A stretch of DNA of 64,000 bases from Lacinutrix sp. C3R15 (GTDB lineage Bacteria > Bacteroidota > Bacteroidia > Flavobacteriales > Flavobacteriaceae), in the NCBI RefSeq assembly GCF_018860825.1, contig NZ_JAHKPZ010000038.1, positions 142,355-206,354 on the forward strand, written 5' to 3'. A program made the position numbers and the translations under genes. Below the pieces are notes generated by a model. It worked only from the letters and a program-made list of their open reading frames with translations. It was not told the DNA's origin and searched no databases. Below are positions 9,419-19,592 of the stretch, piece after piece; the first letter of the stretch is position 1; each line of letters opens with the position of its first letter.

Positions 9419-11772
9419 TATCTCACAACCATTATTTTTAAGACTTTAGTTTCTAAAGTATCTAAATCTGAAAGCATTATTAAGTAAACACCAGAAGCGA
9501 CCACATTATTAGCAAGGTTTTTACCATTCCAAAAAGCGGTTCCACCATCAATTTCTAAATTATATCCTTTGTATCTTGAATTGGTTCCTGTTTCTGCTTC
9601 TGCAACTAGGTTACCTTCAATATCTGTAATTTTAATATTTACATTATCTGAAATATCTTTAATTTTTACTTTGTCTTGTGTAATATTGAATGTTGGTCTT
9701 ACAGGATTTGGGTACACATAAGCATCTTCTAAACTTTCTGTTGCAGAAGAACCTCCTGCTTTAAAAGAAACTAAACCTTTTTCTGTTGCTATATAAACCG
9801 TACCATTAGAGGAATCTATAGATAAATCTAAAACATTATTGGTTGGCAAAGCCGAGTTCTCTGTAGTAAAATGATATATCGTTTCTTGTCCATCTGATGA
9901 AAAATAAAACAAACCAGAATCTAGCGTACTCACCCATTTATTATTAGATCCATCAACTTCAATATCTGTAATAAATTGTTGAAATAAGAGTTCTTCTGCT
10001 ACACCATCTTCTAAAATAATAATTTGGCTTGCTGTTATACTTGCTTCTGTAAAAAAGGAAGTAGTATTATATAGCACACGCAATCCTTTATCTGTACCAA
10101 ACCAAATTTGATTTCTATTATCTAAAGCTAATGCAGTAATAATAGTAGAAGGCATGTTTTGTTCTTCTGTATATAAAGCTCTAAGTTTTACACTGGAGTT
10201 ATTTTCATTATAGCCAATAAGTCCAAAATTATAGCCTCCAAACCATTTTGTTCCATTACTATCTATAACCAAATCCCCATGACCCCATTCATCATTTAAT
10301 CCGTCGTTAATTAAAGTTGAAAAATCATAACTCTGCCATTGTCCTGTAGATGGATCATAAGATTTTAAAGGTCTTTCAACTCTTCCGGTTGTAGTCCATA
10401 AAACACCATTACTATCAAAATTAGAACCACCTTGTCTTATACTTACTACATTTGAATTTCCTGGTATAACTAAAGACTCTAAACCACTATTGGTTTGATC
10501 ATGTAAAATTATAGAAATATCATCTTCTACTTCTAACAAGCCATCTTGAAAAGAACTAATAAACACATGGTTTTCTGCAAAAGGGTTTATTGAAATGGTA
10601 TTTAAATCTCTCGCATTTAACACACTATCATAAGGTATGTTTTTCCATTCTTCGTTTTTTAAATGACTATAACCATATTGTCTTAAGGGAGAAGGATTAA
10701 AATGCAAATCATAATCACCATAGGTAACCCAAAGATTATTAGCAGAAGCTTTTATAGAAAAAGTATAATTAAAAAGAGGGCCATTAGGTAATATTTCTAC
10801 AAATGTAACAGGGTTTAAAATGGGTGTTTTTATTAAACCTAAGTCTGTGGTACCAATATACAAATACTCATCATCTATTGTAGCAGATGTAAATTCTGTA
10901 TCTAAATCATCACTGGTAGATACTTGTGCTATTTGTGTGAAATTACCATCATATACGAATACATCATTTTCTGTAGTTACAATTAAATAATTATTAACGC
11001 TTCTAAGATCTATTTGCTGGTCATCATGAACAACTAAATCTGTAAGTGAATTATCATCTTCTATTTGCAAAAAAGATCTACTAAATTTAGCTGCATATAA
11101 ATTACCATTATTCTTTTCTATTACCAGAAAATTACCTGTAGCTACAGTCTCCCATTCCTCAAAATCTACTAAATTACTACTATTTAATGGTGCTCTTTTA
11201 GTACCATTTGCATCTAAACAAGCAGCATAAATGTAGTCGTTATAAACTACTGTTTGTTTTATTCTAATTTGAGTTCCTTGGCTACCAATATAATACGTGT
11301 CTCCAAACTCTAAACGCTCTAAATCATAAACAGAAATACCGTATTCTGTAGAAATATATACGAGACCATCATACTCATTAAAATGATTAATATTTTTATC
11401 TGTAGGTGGTATGGTTGGTTTTTCAAATATATCTAATATGGTTAACACATCTTCTTCAGGGTCATCAAAAGCAATCTCTATTAAACCATTTTCATACCCT
11501 ATAATTAAAAGCTCATATGCTTCACTATAGTGAATTTTAGAAATCGTTTCACCAGACAAACCATTAACCGTTGTTATCGTTTCAATTTCATTAGTTTCAA
11601 TATCATAACTAAAAATTGCATTTTCTGAAGCTGCATAAATTTTTCCATTTCCTTGAGATACATTTTTAATATCGGAATATGAAAAATACCCTTGCCATTG
11701 TGCAGAATAATCTTGTGATGATGCTACTATTGGCAATAGTAACAGTAGTATGCGTGTTATTTTTTTAATCAT
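9418..11772 (-). CDS. porZ: PorZ-like T9SS beta-propeller protein
   Basis: 784 residues. A signal peptide (MIKKITRILLLLLPIVASSQ) is followed by an N-terminal propeller that starts QWQGYFSYSDIKNVSQGNGKIYAASENAIF, characteristic of PorZ. A second propeller follows with two-component-regulator-type blades (WFGGYNFGLIGYN, IWFGTDKGLRVL, TVYIATEKGLVSF). The C-terminus is a T9SS domain of type A layout (YVYPNPVRPTF ... GVYLIMLSDLDTLETKVLKIMVVR). Family knowledge: PorZ is part of the T9SS attachment complex that delivers anionic LPS to PorU in Porphyromonas gingivalis. I chose the ATG at 11772. The longer frame begins with TTG inside the -7 box TATATTTG (11791-11798) and would spoil the signal peptide. 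First gene of an operon with recO and a TonB receptor. Confidence 0.82.
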   Translation of the reverse strand: MIKKITRILLLLLPIVASSQDYSAQWQGYFSYSDIKNVSQGNGKIYAASENAIFSYDIETNEIETITTVNGLSGETISKIHYSEAYELLIIGYENGLIEIAFDDPEEDVLTILDIFEKPTIPPTDKNINHFNEYDGLVYISTEYGISVYDLERLEFGDTYYIGSQGTQIRIKQTVVYNDYIYAACLDANGTKRAPLNSSNLVDFEEWETVATGNFLVIEKNNGNLYAAKFSRSFLQIEDDNSLTDLVVHDDQQIDLRSVNNYLIVTTENDVFVYDGNFTQIAQVSTSDDLDTEFTSATIDDEYLYIGTTDLGLIKTPILNPVTFVEILPNGPLFNYTFSIKASANNLWVTYGDYDLHFNPSPLRQYGYSHLKNEEWKNIPYDSVLNARDLNTISINPFAENHVFISSFQDGLLEVEDDISIILHDQTNSGLESLVIPGNSNVVSIRQGGSNFDSNGVLWTTTGRVERPLKSYDPSTGQWQSYDFSTLINDGLNDEWGHGDLVIDSNGTKWFGGYNFGLIGYNENNSSVKLRALYTEEQNMPSTIITALALDNRNQIWFGTDKGLRVLYNTTSFFTEASITASQIIILEDGVAEELLFQQFITDIEVDGSNNKWVSTLDSGLFYFSSDGQETIYHFTTENSALPTNNVLDLSIDSSNGTVYIATEKGLVSFKAGGSSATESLEDAYVYPNPVRPTFNITQDKVKIKDISDNVNIKITDIEGNLVAEAETGTNSRYKGYNLEIDGGTAFWNGKNLANNVVASGVYLIMLSDLDTLETKVLKIMVVR

Positions 11773-11790
11773 AATTAAAATATTCAACTT

Positions 11791-11798
11791 CAAATATA
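11791..11798 (-). promoter_or_regulatory. Putative -7 box of the porZ-recO operon
   Basis: On the minus strand this reads TATATTTG, an exact match to the Bacteroidota -7 element TAnnTTTG, 18 bases before the chosen ATG. No TTG was found at the expected -33 distance. Confidence 0.45.
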
Positions 11799-11841
11799 TT
11801 TATTACTAACGAGTTTTAAGTTAAAATAATATATTAAAAAC

Positions 11842-11872
11842 AAAAAAGCTTCCTTATTTAGGAAGCTTTTTT
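11842..11872 (-). terminator. Terminator of the glutamate dehydrogenase gene
   Basis: A perfect 13-bp stem at 11842-11854 and 11860-11872 with a 5-base loop and a U-run on the minus transcript. It sits 18 bases after the gdhA stop. Confidence 0.88.
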
Positions 11873-11890
11873 AAAAATATATTATATAAG

Positions 11891-13270
<1,380 letters not shown>

Positions 13271-13279
13271 TTATATGTG

Positions 13280-13287
13280 CAAATATA
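13280..13287 (-). promoter_or_regulatory. Putative -7 box of gdhA
   Basis: Minus-strand TATATTTG matches TAnnTTTG, 46 bases upstream of the gdhA ATG. No good -33 TTG is visible. Confidence 0.4.
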
Positions 13288-13410
13288 CATTATCTTTAAA
13301 AAATATGTGCTTTTTTTTTATTTTTAGCAATGTCATTCAAATAATAAATTATTAGATTTGATTGTTATTGCAAGTACAGCAAGAATAACACATCCTTTTG
13401 TCTGATTTAT

Positions 13411-13440
13411 TTGCGGGTATAGCGATTATTTTTATATTTG
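13411..13440 (+). promoter_or_regulatory. Promoter of the 265-residue outer-membrane-like protein
   Basis: TTG at 13411-13413, a 19-base spacer and TATATTTG at 13433-13440 match the Bacteroidota primary-sigma promoter exactly, 35 bases upstream of the ATG. Confidence 0.7.
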
Positions 13441-13475
13441 TTGTAAGTATTTTGCTCTAATTTTGAAATCATACC

Positions 13476-14273
13476 ATGTTTAATTTGAAACAATTAACCT
13501 TCGTTTTGTTCTTTGTAATAGGAACACACACTACATTTTCTCAATTGGGATTTTCTCATGAAATAGGTGTTATTGCTGGTCCTGTAGCCTTTCAATCTGA
13601 CTTTGGGGTTAGGAATGATTTTGAAACTGATGCAGGTAATACAGGTATTGGTATTGGTATTATACATTATATAAACTTTGCCTATAGAGCAGACTGTAAT
13701 TGCTATTCTACAGACACTTATTTTAATGATCATTTTAAATTACGAAGTGAACTTTCTTGGAATAAAACCAAACTAGATCATTTTGGAGAATGGGTAGATA
13801 ACCCTAGCCCTAGTTATGACCAACTAAGAACCCATCATGGAGAAGCCAATAATTTTGATATTGGTATGCAATTAGAATACTTTCCTTTAAGCATTAGATC
13901 TTTTCAAGGATTTGCTTATAGATTTGCTCCTTTTGTTAGTTTTGGTGTACACTACACCTCATACAATCCTAAGGTATATACAGACGAACCTGGTGGAAAC
14001 ATTTTAGATCCTAATAATTTTTTCGGTCCTTGGGTACAAGGGCAATCTTCGGTTACTGATGTAATTAGCGATGCCTCTGGTAGCACATGGTCTACTGTAG
14101 CTAGTGTTGGTGTACGTTATAAACTTACAGTGGTTTCTGATTTAATGTTAGATTTAAGAACACAATATTTTTATAGCAACTGGGTAGATGGCTTAAACCA
14201 TACTTTAGACTCTAACAAAGCTAATGATTGGTTATTATGGCTAAACTTTGGTTACATTTATTATTTAGACTAG
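13476..14273 (+). CDS. Predicted outer-membrane beta-barrel protein of unknown function
   Basis: 265 residues with a signal peptide ending near HTTFSQ (residue 23). The rest alternates aromatic and polar residues as in a small beta-barrel (FSHEIGVIAGPVAFQSDFG; FAPFVSFGVHYTSYNP) and ends with strands typical of barrel closure (LLWLNFGYIYYLD). Residues 66-85 contain a CNCYSTDTYFNDHF stretch that could be a loop. I do not recognise a characterised function. It resembles flavobacterial proteins that sit beside glutamate dehydrogenase genes, and that neighbourhood is the only functional hint. It has its own strong promoter and terminator, so it is probably monocistronic. Confidence 0.7.
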   Translation: MFNLKQLTFVLFFVIGTHTTFSQLGFSHEIGVIAGPVAFQSDFGVRNDFETDAGNTGIGIGIIHYINFAYRADCNCYSTDTYFNDHFKLRSELSWNKTKLDHFGEWVDNPSPSYDQLRTHHGEANNFDIGMQLEYFPLSIRSFQGFAYRFAPFVSFGVHYTSYNPKVYTDEPGGNILDPNNFFGPWVQGQSSVTDVISDASGSTWSTVASVGVRYKLTVVSDLMLDLRTQYFYSNWVDGLNHTLDSNKANDWLLWLNFGYIYYLD

Positions 14274-14289
14274 AAATTAAAACATAAAA

Positions 14290-14323
14290 CAAAAAAACTC
14301 AAGCTTAGGCTTGAGTTTTTTTG
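14290..14323. terminator. Bidirectional terminator
   Basis: A perfect 15-bp stem at 14290-14304 and 14309-14323 with a TTAG loop and A/T tracts on both sides. It lies between the converging barrel-protein gene and metB. Confidence 0.9.
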
Positions 14324-14340
14324 TTTAGAATAACATATAA

Positions 14341-15480
14341 CTATTCTAATGCTTGTTTTAAATCTGCTATTAAATCTGCTTCATCTTCAATACCAACACT
14401 TAAGCGTATAAGCGAATCTACAACTCCTATTTTTTCTCTTTCCTCTTTTGGTATGCTTGCATGTGTCATACTTGCTGGATGACCAGCTAAAGACTCCACA
14501 CCACCAAGAGATTCTCCTAAAGTAAATAGTTTTAATTTTTCTACTATTTTAATAGTTTCATCATAATTATTTCCTTTAGTAGTAAAAGACAGCATACCTC
14601 CAAAATCTTTCATTTGTGCTTTTGCAATATCGTGATTTTGATGCGTATTAAACCCTGGCCAATATACTTTTTCAATTTTGGAGTGTGCTGCCAAATAAGT
14701 AGCCACAGCTTTACCATTTTCACAATGACGTTGCATTCTTACATGCAATGTTTTTATTCCTCTTAAAACTAAAAAACTATCTTGAGGTCCGCTAATAGCA
14801 CCACTTGCATTTTGTATAAAATATAGTTTATCTGCCAATTCTTTATCTTTTACAACTAGTGCTCCCATAACCACATCACTATGACCGCCAAGATATTTGG
14901 TAGCAGAATGCATTACTATATCTGCTCCTAAATTTAGTGGTTGTTGTAAATATGGTGTAGCAAATGTGTTATCTACTGCAAATAAAACATGGTGTTTTTT
15001 AGCTATTACCGCAATTGCTTTAATATCTATAATTTGCAATAAAGGGTTGGTTGGTGTTTCTACCCAGATAAGCTTTGTATTAGGGTTTATATAGCTTTCA
15101 ATATTGGCTGCATTTTTCATACCAATAAAATGGAATTTAATACCAAAGGGCTCAAAAATCTTGGTAAATAACCTATAAGTTCCTCCATACAAATCATTGG
15201 TGGCTATTACCTCATCTCCAGGCTTTAAAATTTTTACAACAGCATCTATTGCAGCAAGTCCTGAACCAAATGCTAAACCAAAATTTCCGTTTTCTAAAGC
15301 TGCAAAAGCATTTTCTAAAGCATTTCTTGTAGGATTATGTGTTCTAGAATATGCATATCCTTTATGTACTCCTGGAGACGTTTGGGCAAACGTTGTTGTT
15401 TGGTATATTGGTGGCATTACAGAGCCATAGGCTGGATCTGGTTTTTGACCTCCATGAATTACCTTTGTATTAAACTTCAT
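14341..15480 (-). CDS. metB: Cystathionine gamma-synthase (PLP trans-sulfuration enzyme)
   Basis: 379 residues of the Cys/Met-metabolism PLP family. Visible: Y44-R46 (YSRTHNPT) that bind PLP phosphate from the neighbouring subunit, Y98 in LYGGTYRLF stacking on PLP, D170 (AVDNTFATPYLQQP), and the Schiff-base lysine K195 in SATKYLGGHSD. The likely reaction is O-succinyl- or O-acetyl-homoserine plus cysteine to cystathionine in methionine synthesis. Cystathionine gamma-lyases are very similar, so lyase or mixed activity cannot be excluded. A consensus promoter (TTG-N19-TATTTTTG) lies just upstream, and no partner gene is in the same unit. Confidence 0.88.
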   Translation of the reverse strand: MKFNTKVIHGGQKPDPAYGSVMPPIYQTTTFAQTSPGVHKGYAYSRTHNPTRNALENAFAALENGNFGLAFGSGLAAIDAVVKILKPGDEVIATNDLYGGTYRLFTKIFEPFGIKFHFIGMKNAANIESYINPNTKLIWVETPTNPLLQIIDIKAIAVIAKKHHVLFAVDNTFATPYLQQPLNLGADIVMHSATKYLGGHSDVVMGALVVKDKELADKLYFIQNASGAISGPQDSFLVLRGIKTLHVRMQRHCENGKAVATYLAAHSKIEKVYWPGFNTHQNHDIAKAQMKDFGGMLSFTTKGNNYDETIKIVEKLKLFTLGESLGGVESLAGHPASMTHASIPKEEREKIGVVDSLIRLSVGIEDEADLIADLKQALE

Positions 15481-15498
15481 TTCTTAATTTATTTATAA

Positions 15499-15528
15499 CA
15501 AAAATAAGTTTTAACTCGTTGTATTCAA
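15499..15528 (-). promoter_or_regulatory. Promoter of metB
   Basis: On the minus strand TTG (15528-15526), 19 bases, then TATTTTTG (15506-15499) match the Bacteroidota consensus. The -7 box is 18 bases from the ATG, implying a very short leader. Confidence 0.6.
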
Positions 15529-15577
15529 ACCTAAAGTATATCTTTAATCTATCTTTAACTTATAATTAATTAACACA

Positions 15578-16303
15578 TTGAAATCTCTTCGTTTACTTAT
15601 TATTCTGTTTATTTTTTCTTCTTGCCAAAAAGAAAACACAACGCTTACTTTTTCTGAAGTTACTATTTTAAAAGAAACCACTACTACTATTGAAATCAAC
15701 ATGCCTAAAGCACTTGGTAAAAATCCTGCAGCAAAAAAAATTAATACTACACTTAATCATTTTGTTTGTAAAGCTTTGCATATAGATGCTGCTACACCTA
15801 AAAAAGAAACTCTAGAAGCAAGCATGCAAGATTTTAATGCTGCATACAGCAATTTTAATACTTTAATAAGTGAAGAGTTAAAAGAAGAATTACCTAAATG
15901 GGAAGCATTAATTGATGGTGAAGTTATTTATACCACCACAAACTTTGTATGTATAGCAATGAACTCTAGCATAAATACAGGAGCCGCAAATAGTAGTTTA
16001 ATTTTAGAGTTTTTTAATTTTGACACAAAAACAGGTGCTCTTTTAACCACAAAAGATATAATTAACAATATAGAAGACTTCACGGATTTGGTAGAAAAAT
16101 ATTACAACAAAGAAGTAACTTCAACCTTTATAGAAGCAGACGCGCTTTTAAATAATAACAAATTTAAGCTTCCAAAAACTTTAGGCTTTAGTGAGGAAGG
16201 TATTATCATTTTATATGATAATTTTAGTGTTGGTGCTTTTGAAAAAGAAATTGTAGAATTCACTATTCCGTATGAAGTAGCAAACACTTATTTAAAACTG
16301 TAA
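15578..16303 (+). CDS. DUF4163/DUF3298 lipoprotein (PdaC/RsiV-like fold)
   Basis: 241 residues beginning with a lipoprotein signal (MKSLRLLIILFIFSSCQ, lipobox FSSC). The start codon is TTG. The next in-frame ATG (codon 44) would delete the signal peptide, so TTG is preferred. The N-terminal half resembles DUF4163. The C-terminal half (GFSEEGIIILYDNFSVGAFEKEIVEFTIPY) is the typical DUF3298 end seen in RsiV and PdaC relatives, which bind or act on peptidoglycan in other bacteria. It is probably a periplasm-facing lipoprotein; no catalytic claim can be made. The stop abuts the stop of the opposing DinB-like gene with no spacer. Confidence 0.78.
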   Translation: MKSLRLLIILFIFSSCQKENTTLTFSEVTILKETTTTIEINMPKALGKNPAAKKINTTLNHFVCKALHIDAATPKKETLEASMQDFNAAYSNFNTLISEELKEELPKWEALIDGEVIYTTTNFVCIAMNSSINTGAANSSLILEFFNFDTKTGALLTTKDIINNIEDFTDLVEKYYNKEVTSTFIEADALLNNNKFKLPKTLGFSEEGIIILYDNFSVGAFEKEIVEFTIPYEVANTYLKL

Positions 16304-16759
16304 TTACAAGGCTCTTTTAAGCGCTAAAATATAACCTAAATGAATACCTTCATGAAAGTTATTAAAGGCAACAGCTTCTTCAACATTAGTTAAAGTGCTT
16401 TTGGTTGAAACAGTATATTCTGTATAGGTTTTAAATACCTTATTGGTATAGTCTTCTTGCGTTTTTGTAATTGTAGAAAACAATAAACCTTTAATTTCAT
16501 CTACTTCTTTTTGTGTTACATCGCGTTCTGTTTTGGTACCTTTTCTATACATTTCTATCATTTCATCTGTTAAAATAGAAGGTAATCCAGACAACTTATA
16601 CACTAATAATTGTTGTGTTACAATGGTATGCGCAATATTCCAAATAATAGTATTATTAAACCCTTTTGGCTTTTTATTAAGTTGCTCCAGACTAAGATTC
16701 TCTATCAGAGAATGAAGTACGTTTCTATTTTTTAAGTTTATATCAAAAGCCCAATTCAT
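16304..16759 (-). CDS. DinB-family putative metalloprotein
   Basis: 151 residues with the four-helix DinB/YfiT-like layout. The three-histidine metal site is visible: H44 in WNIAHTIVTQQLL, and H136 and H140 in FHEGIHLGYIL near the C-terminus. Family members are mostly uncharacterised; some are thiol-dependent (bacillithiol or mycothiol) transferases. No substrate can be assigned. It ends base-to-base against the converging lipoprotein gene. Confidence 0.82.
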   Translation of the reverse strand: MNWAFDINLKNRNVLHSLIENLSLEQLNKKPKGFNNTIIWNIAHTIVTQQLLVYKLSGLPSILTDEMIEMYRKGTKTERDVTQKEVDEIKGLLFSTITKTQEDYTNKVFKTYTEYTVSTKSTLTNVEEAVAFNNFHEGIHLGYILALKRAL

Positions 16760-16833
16760 GTTTCTATATTTTGGATAAAAATAATTATTTTTTAATAAGA
16801 ATGAACGTACTTTGTAGCTTAAATCTTTTCGGT

Positions 16834-17187
16834 ATGAAAAAAGTATACTATTTAAAAACGTGTAGTACGTGTATTAGAATTTTAAAAGAATTAAACCTTT
16901 CTTCAGAATTTATTCTTCAAGACATTAAAAAGGAAGAAATTACAGTACAACAGTTAGAGCAAATGAAAGGCTTGGCAGGAAGCTATGAAGCACTTTTTAG
17001 TAAAAGTTCTAAACTATATAAAGAAATGGACCTAAAAAACCAGAATCTAACCGAAAAAGACTATAAACACTATATTTTAGAGCATTATACTTTTTTAAGT
17101 CGTCCAGTGTTTATAATAGATAATGCAATTTTTATAGGAAACTCAAAAGCAAACGTTGAAGCTGTTAAAAAAGTTTTAAATGCATAA
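16834..17187 (+). CDS. ArsC/Spx-family thioredoxin-fold protein
   Basis: 117 residues starting MKKVYYLKTCSTC, with a CxxC pair C10/C13 at the active-site position of the ArsC/Spx/YffB family. The C-terminal part FLSRPVFIIDNAIFIGN is the family's conserved cis-proline region. I chose the ATG at 16834; a longer frame from a TTG at 16771 adds 21 residues that do not fit the fold. True arsenate reductases use one catalytic Cys and an Arg triad that I cannot confirm, so 'arsenate reductase family' is safer than a reductase claim. It overlaps the EamA transporter start by 8 bases, so the two are co-translated. Confidence 0.8.
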   Translation: MKKVYYLKTCSTCIRILKELNLSSEFILQDIKKEEITVQQLEQMKGLAGSYEALFSKSSKLYKEMDLKNQNLTEKDYKHYILEHYTFLSRPVFIIDNAIFIGNSKANVEAVKKVLNA

Positions 17188-18073
17188 AAGAACTGTTGCC
17201 TTAATTGCTGTATTTTTAGTACAATTACTTTACGGCTTAAATTTTACTTTTGCAAAATTCGTAATGAATGAAGGCTATATAAAACCTTTTGGTTTTGTGT
17301 TGCTTCGTATTTTTGGAGCAACCATATTATTTTGGATATTAGACGCTTTTATGCCAAAAGAAAAAATTGACATCAAAGACTTTAAAACCTTTGTTATAGC
17401 TGCTTTTTTTGGTGTAGCTACTAATATGCTACTCTTCTTTTCTGGACTAGAACTTACTACACCTATTCACGCTGCGGTAATTATGATTACCACACCTATA
17501 ATTATACTTATTTTTTCTGCATTTTTTTTAAAAGAACGCATTACAGGCTTAAAAATTACAGGAATATTATTAGGTTTTGCTGGCGCACTGGTACTTTCTA
17601 TTTACGGTAAATCAGTACGTGTTGGTGATAATATATTTTTAGGGAACTTAATGGTTTTTGCAAATGCAGTTTCGTATAGTGTATACATTATTATTATAAA
17701 AAAACTTACCGAAAAATACCATCCTTTTACTTTTATAAAATGGTTGTTTTTGTTTGGTTTCTTTATAGTGCTTCCTTTTGGTTATCAAGAAGTACAAGAA
17801 ATACAACTAGCTACCTTTTCACCTTATGTTTATTTTTCTGTAGGTTTTGTAATTATTGGTGCTACTTTTGGCACCTACTTATTAAACCCTTTAGCTTTAA
17901 GAACCTTAAAAGCAAGCACCATTGGTACTTTTATTTATTTACAACCAGTAATAGCTGGAGTGTTTGCTATTTTAATGGGAGTAGACTCTTTAAACGCTGT
18001 AAAAATAGTGGCTATGGTTCTTATTTTTTCTGGAGTATACTTAGTAAGTAAAACCCCTAAACTACAAGACTAG
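17180..18073 (+). CDS. EamA/DMT-family membrane transporter
   Basis: 297 residues with about ten hydrophobic segments in two EamA repeats (about 5-140 and 155-290). Landmarks are LLYGLNFTFAKFVMNEG in the first repeat and FGTYLLNPLALRTLKASTIGTFIYLQPV in the second, typical of the drug/metabolite exporter superfamily. The substrate is unknown. The gene starts inside the ArsC-like gene (8-base overlap). Its last 12 bases overlap the end of the opposing thioesterase gene. Confidence 0.88.
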   Translation: MHKRTVALIAVFLVQLLYGLNFTFAKFVMNEGYIKPFGFVLLRIFGATILFWILDAFMPKEKIDIKDFKTFVIAAFFGVATNMLLFFSGLELTTPIHAAVIMITTPIIILIFSAFFLKERITGLKITGILLGFAGALVLSIYGKSVRVGDNIFLGNLMVFANAVSYSVYIIIIKKLTEKYHPFTFIKWLFLFGFFIVLPFGYQEVQEIQLATFSPYVYFSVGFVIIGATFGTYLLNPLALRTLKASTIGTFIYLQPVIAGVFAILMGVDSLNAVKIVAMVLIFSGVYLVSKTPKLQD

Positions 18074-18541
18074 ATTTTTAGGCATCTTGCCTTTTTCTCT
18101 TGTATCTTCTTTAGTAAGAACTTTATAGTCTTCAGATTTAGGAAAAGCATCAGCAATAACCAATAACTCCTCTGGTAAAGCAGTCATTTTTCTTTCTTTT
18201 AAATCAATCCACGCACCCATCATTTCACAATGTGCAATATTTTCGCCTTTTTTATTGTAAAAATTATGATCAAATTTAAAAAGTGTTCCGTCTTCACTTA
18301 AACCAGAAACACTAAGACTAACCGTTATTACTTGCCCTAAAAAAGCTTCTTTAAAATAATACATATGCTCATAAAAAACAACAGGCCCTAAATTATATTT
18401 GGCTAGCTCTCGCATAGAAAACCCTTGCTCTATAAGAAAAGCCATTCTAGTATGACTCATAAAATTAGTATAAGCAGAATTTGCTAAATGTCTATTAGCG
18501 TCTACATCGCTCCAACGTATTTCAAATTGTTTAGTGTACAT
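18062..18541 (-). CDS. Acyl-CoA thioesterase (hotdog fold)
   Basis: 159 residues, single hotdog domain. The motif RWSDVDANRHLANSAYTNFM matches the 4HBT-type active site (catalytic Asp in SDVD, then the helix start), and GPVVFYEHMYYFKEAFLGQVI is the second conserved strand. Likely hydrolyses an acyl-CoA in the cytoplasm; chain length is unknown. A minus-strand TAAATTTG at 18568-18561, 19 bases before the ATG, may be its -7 box. Confidence 0.83.
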   Translation of the reverse strand: MYTKQFEIRWSDVDANRHLANSAYTNFMSHTRMAFLIEQGFSMRELAKYNLGPVVFYEHMYYFKEAFLGQVITVSLSVSGLSEDGTLFKFDHNFYNKKGENIAHCEMMGAWIDLKERKMTALPEELLVIADAFPKSEDYKVLTKEDTREKGKMPKNLVL

Positions 18542-18626
18542 CTTTTTTTTAATTTATATGCAAATTTACATATTTATATTATGCACGCATACTATAAATT
18601 GTATTTTCTAAACCTATACTTTTAGC

Positions 18627-18634
18627 TATCTTTG
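18627..18634 (+). promoter_or_regulatory. Putative -7 box of yicC
   Basis: TATCTTTG matches TAnnTTTG, 20 bases before the yicC ATG. The nearest upstream TTG is 25 bases away, longer than the usual spacer. Confidence 0.4.
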
Positions 18635-18654
18635 TAAAACTTAAATAAAATCTT

Positions 18655-19512
18655 ATGATTCATTCTATGACAGGTTATGGTAAATCTGTTTTACAATTAC
18701 CAACAAAAAAAATTACTTTAGAAATTAAATCGCTTAACAGTAAAAACCTGGATTTAAATGCTAGAATGCCTTCTATTTACAGAGAAAAAGAATTAAGCCT
18801 ACGCAAACTTATTGGTAAACAATTAGAACGTGGTAAAATTGATTTCTCTATTTATGTTGAAGTTACAGGAGAAGAAACCACTACACAGCTTAACAAACCT
18901 GTAGTAAAACAATATATTAACCAACTAAAAGAAGTTGTTAATGGTGACGAAACAGAATTATTAAAAATGGCGGTTCGTTTCCCTGATGCTTTAAATACTG
19001 AAAAAGCAGAAATTGATGAAGAGGAATGGAATACTATTTTAGCCGAAATAAAAGTTGCTTTAAGCAGAATTGAAACCTATAGACTAGACGAAGGAAAAGT
19101 ACTAGAAGCCGACTTTAAAAATAGAATTACAACTATTGCAGACCTATTAGAACAAGTCATTAAAATGGATCCCGAACGTATTGAAGGGGTTCGTGAACGC
19201 TTACGTAAAGGTGTAGAAGACTTAAAAGAAAAAGTAGACCAAAACCGCTTTGAACAAGAACTAGTTTACTATATTGAAAAATTTGATATCACAGAAGAAA
19301 AAGTGCGTTTACAAAACCACTTAGAATATTTTATTTCTGCGTTAAACTCTAAAGACTCAAACGGAAAAAAACTTGGGTTTATTAGTCAGGAAATAGGAAG
19401 AGAAATAAACACTATAGGTTCTAAAAGTAATTATGCACCAATGCAAAAACTGGTAGTACAAATGAAAGACGAACTAGAAAAAATAAAAGAACAACTTCTT
19501 AATGTACTTTAA
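18655..19512 (+). CDS. yicC: YicC-family endoribonuclease
   Basis: 285 residues. The hallmark N-terminus MIHSMTGYGKS and the C-terminal DUF1732 stretch (GKKLGFISQEIGREINTIGSKSN) are both present. The E. coli and Bacillus relatives are RNases acting on structured RNA. It lies directly upstream of gmk and nadD on the same strand, an order common in Bacteroidota. The 80-base gap to gmk contains a short degenerate repeat. Confidence 0.9.
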   Translation: MIHSMTGYGKSVLQLPTKKITLEIKSLNSKNLDLNARMPSIYREKELSLRKLIGKQLERGKIDFSIYVEVTGEETTTQLNKPVVKQYINQLKEVVNGDETELLKMAVRFPDALNTEKAEIDEEEWNTILAEIKVALSRIETYRLDEGKVLEADFKNRITTIADLLEQVIKMDPERIEGVRERLRKGVEDLKEKVDQNRFEQELVYYIEKFDITEEKVRLQNHLEYFISALNSKDSNGKKLGFISQEIGREINTIGSKSNYAPMQKLVVQMKDELEKIKEQLLNVL

Positions 19513-19553
19513 CAAGGTTAGAAACATAAAAAGAAGAAGAACTAATAATAAAT

Positions 19554-19581
19554 ACCACGCTGAGCTTGTTGAAGCGCTTTA
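19554..19581. repeat. Degenerate short intergenic repeat
   Basis: The stretch CCACGCTGAGCTTGTTGAAG, followed by CGC, resembles a GC-richer palindromic word (GAGCTTGTCGAAG type) often scattered in bacterial intergenic DNA. It stands out from its AT-rich flanks. Only one copy is in this window. Confidence 0.3.
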
Positions 19582-19592
19582 AAAAATAGAAT

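Noticed and set aside
11773..11793. Longer porZ frame starting at TTG 11793
   Set aside because: The TTG overlaps a TATATTTG -7 box, and the extra 7 residues would precede an otherwise perfect signal peptide.
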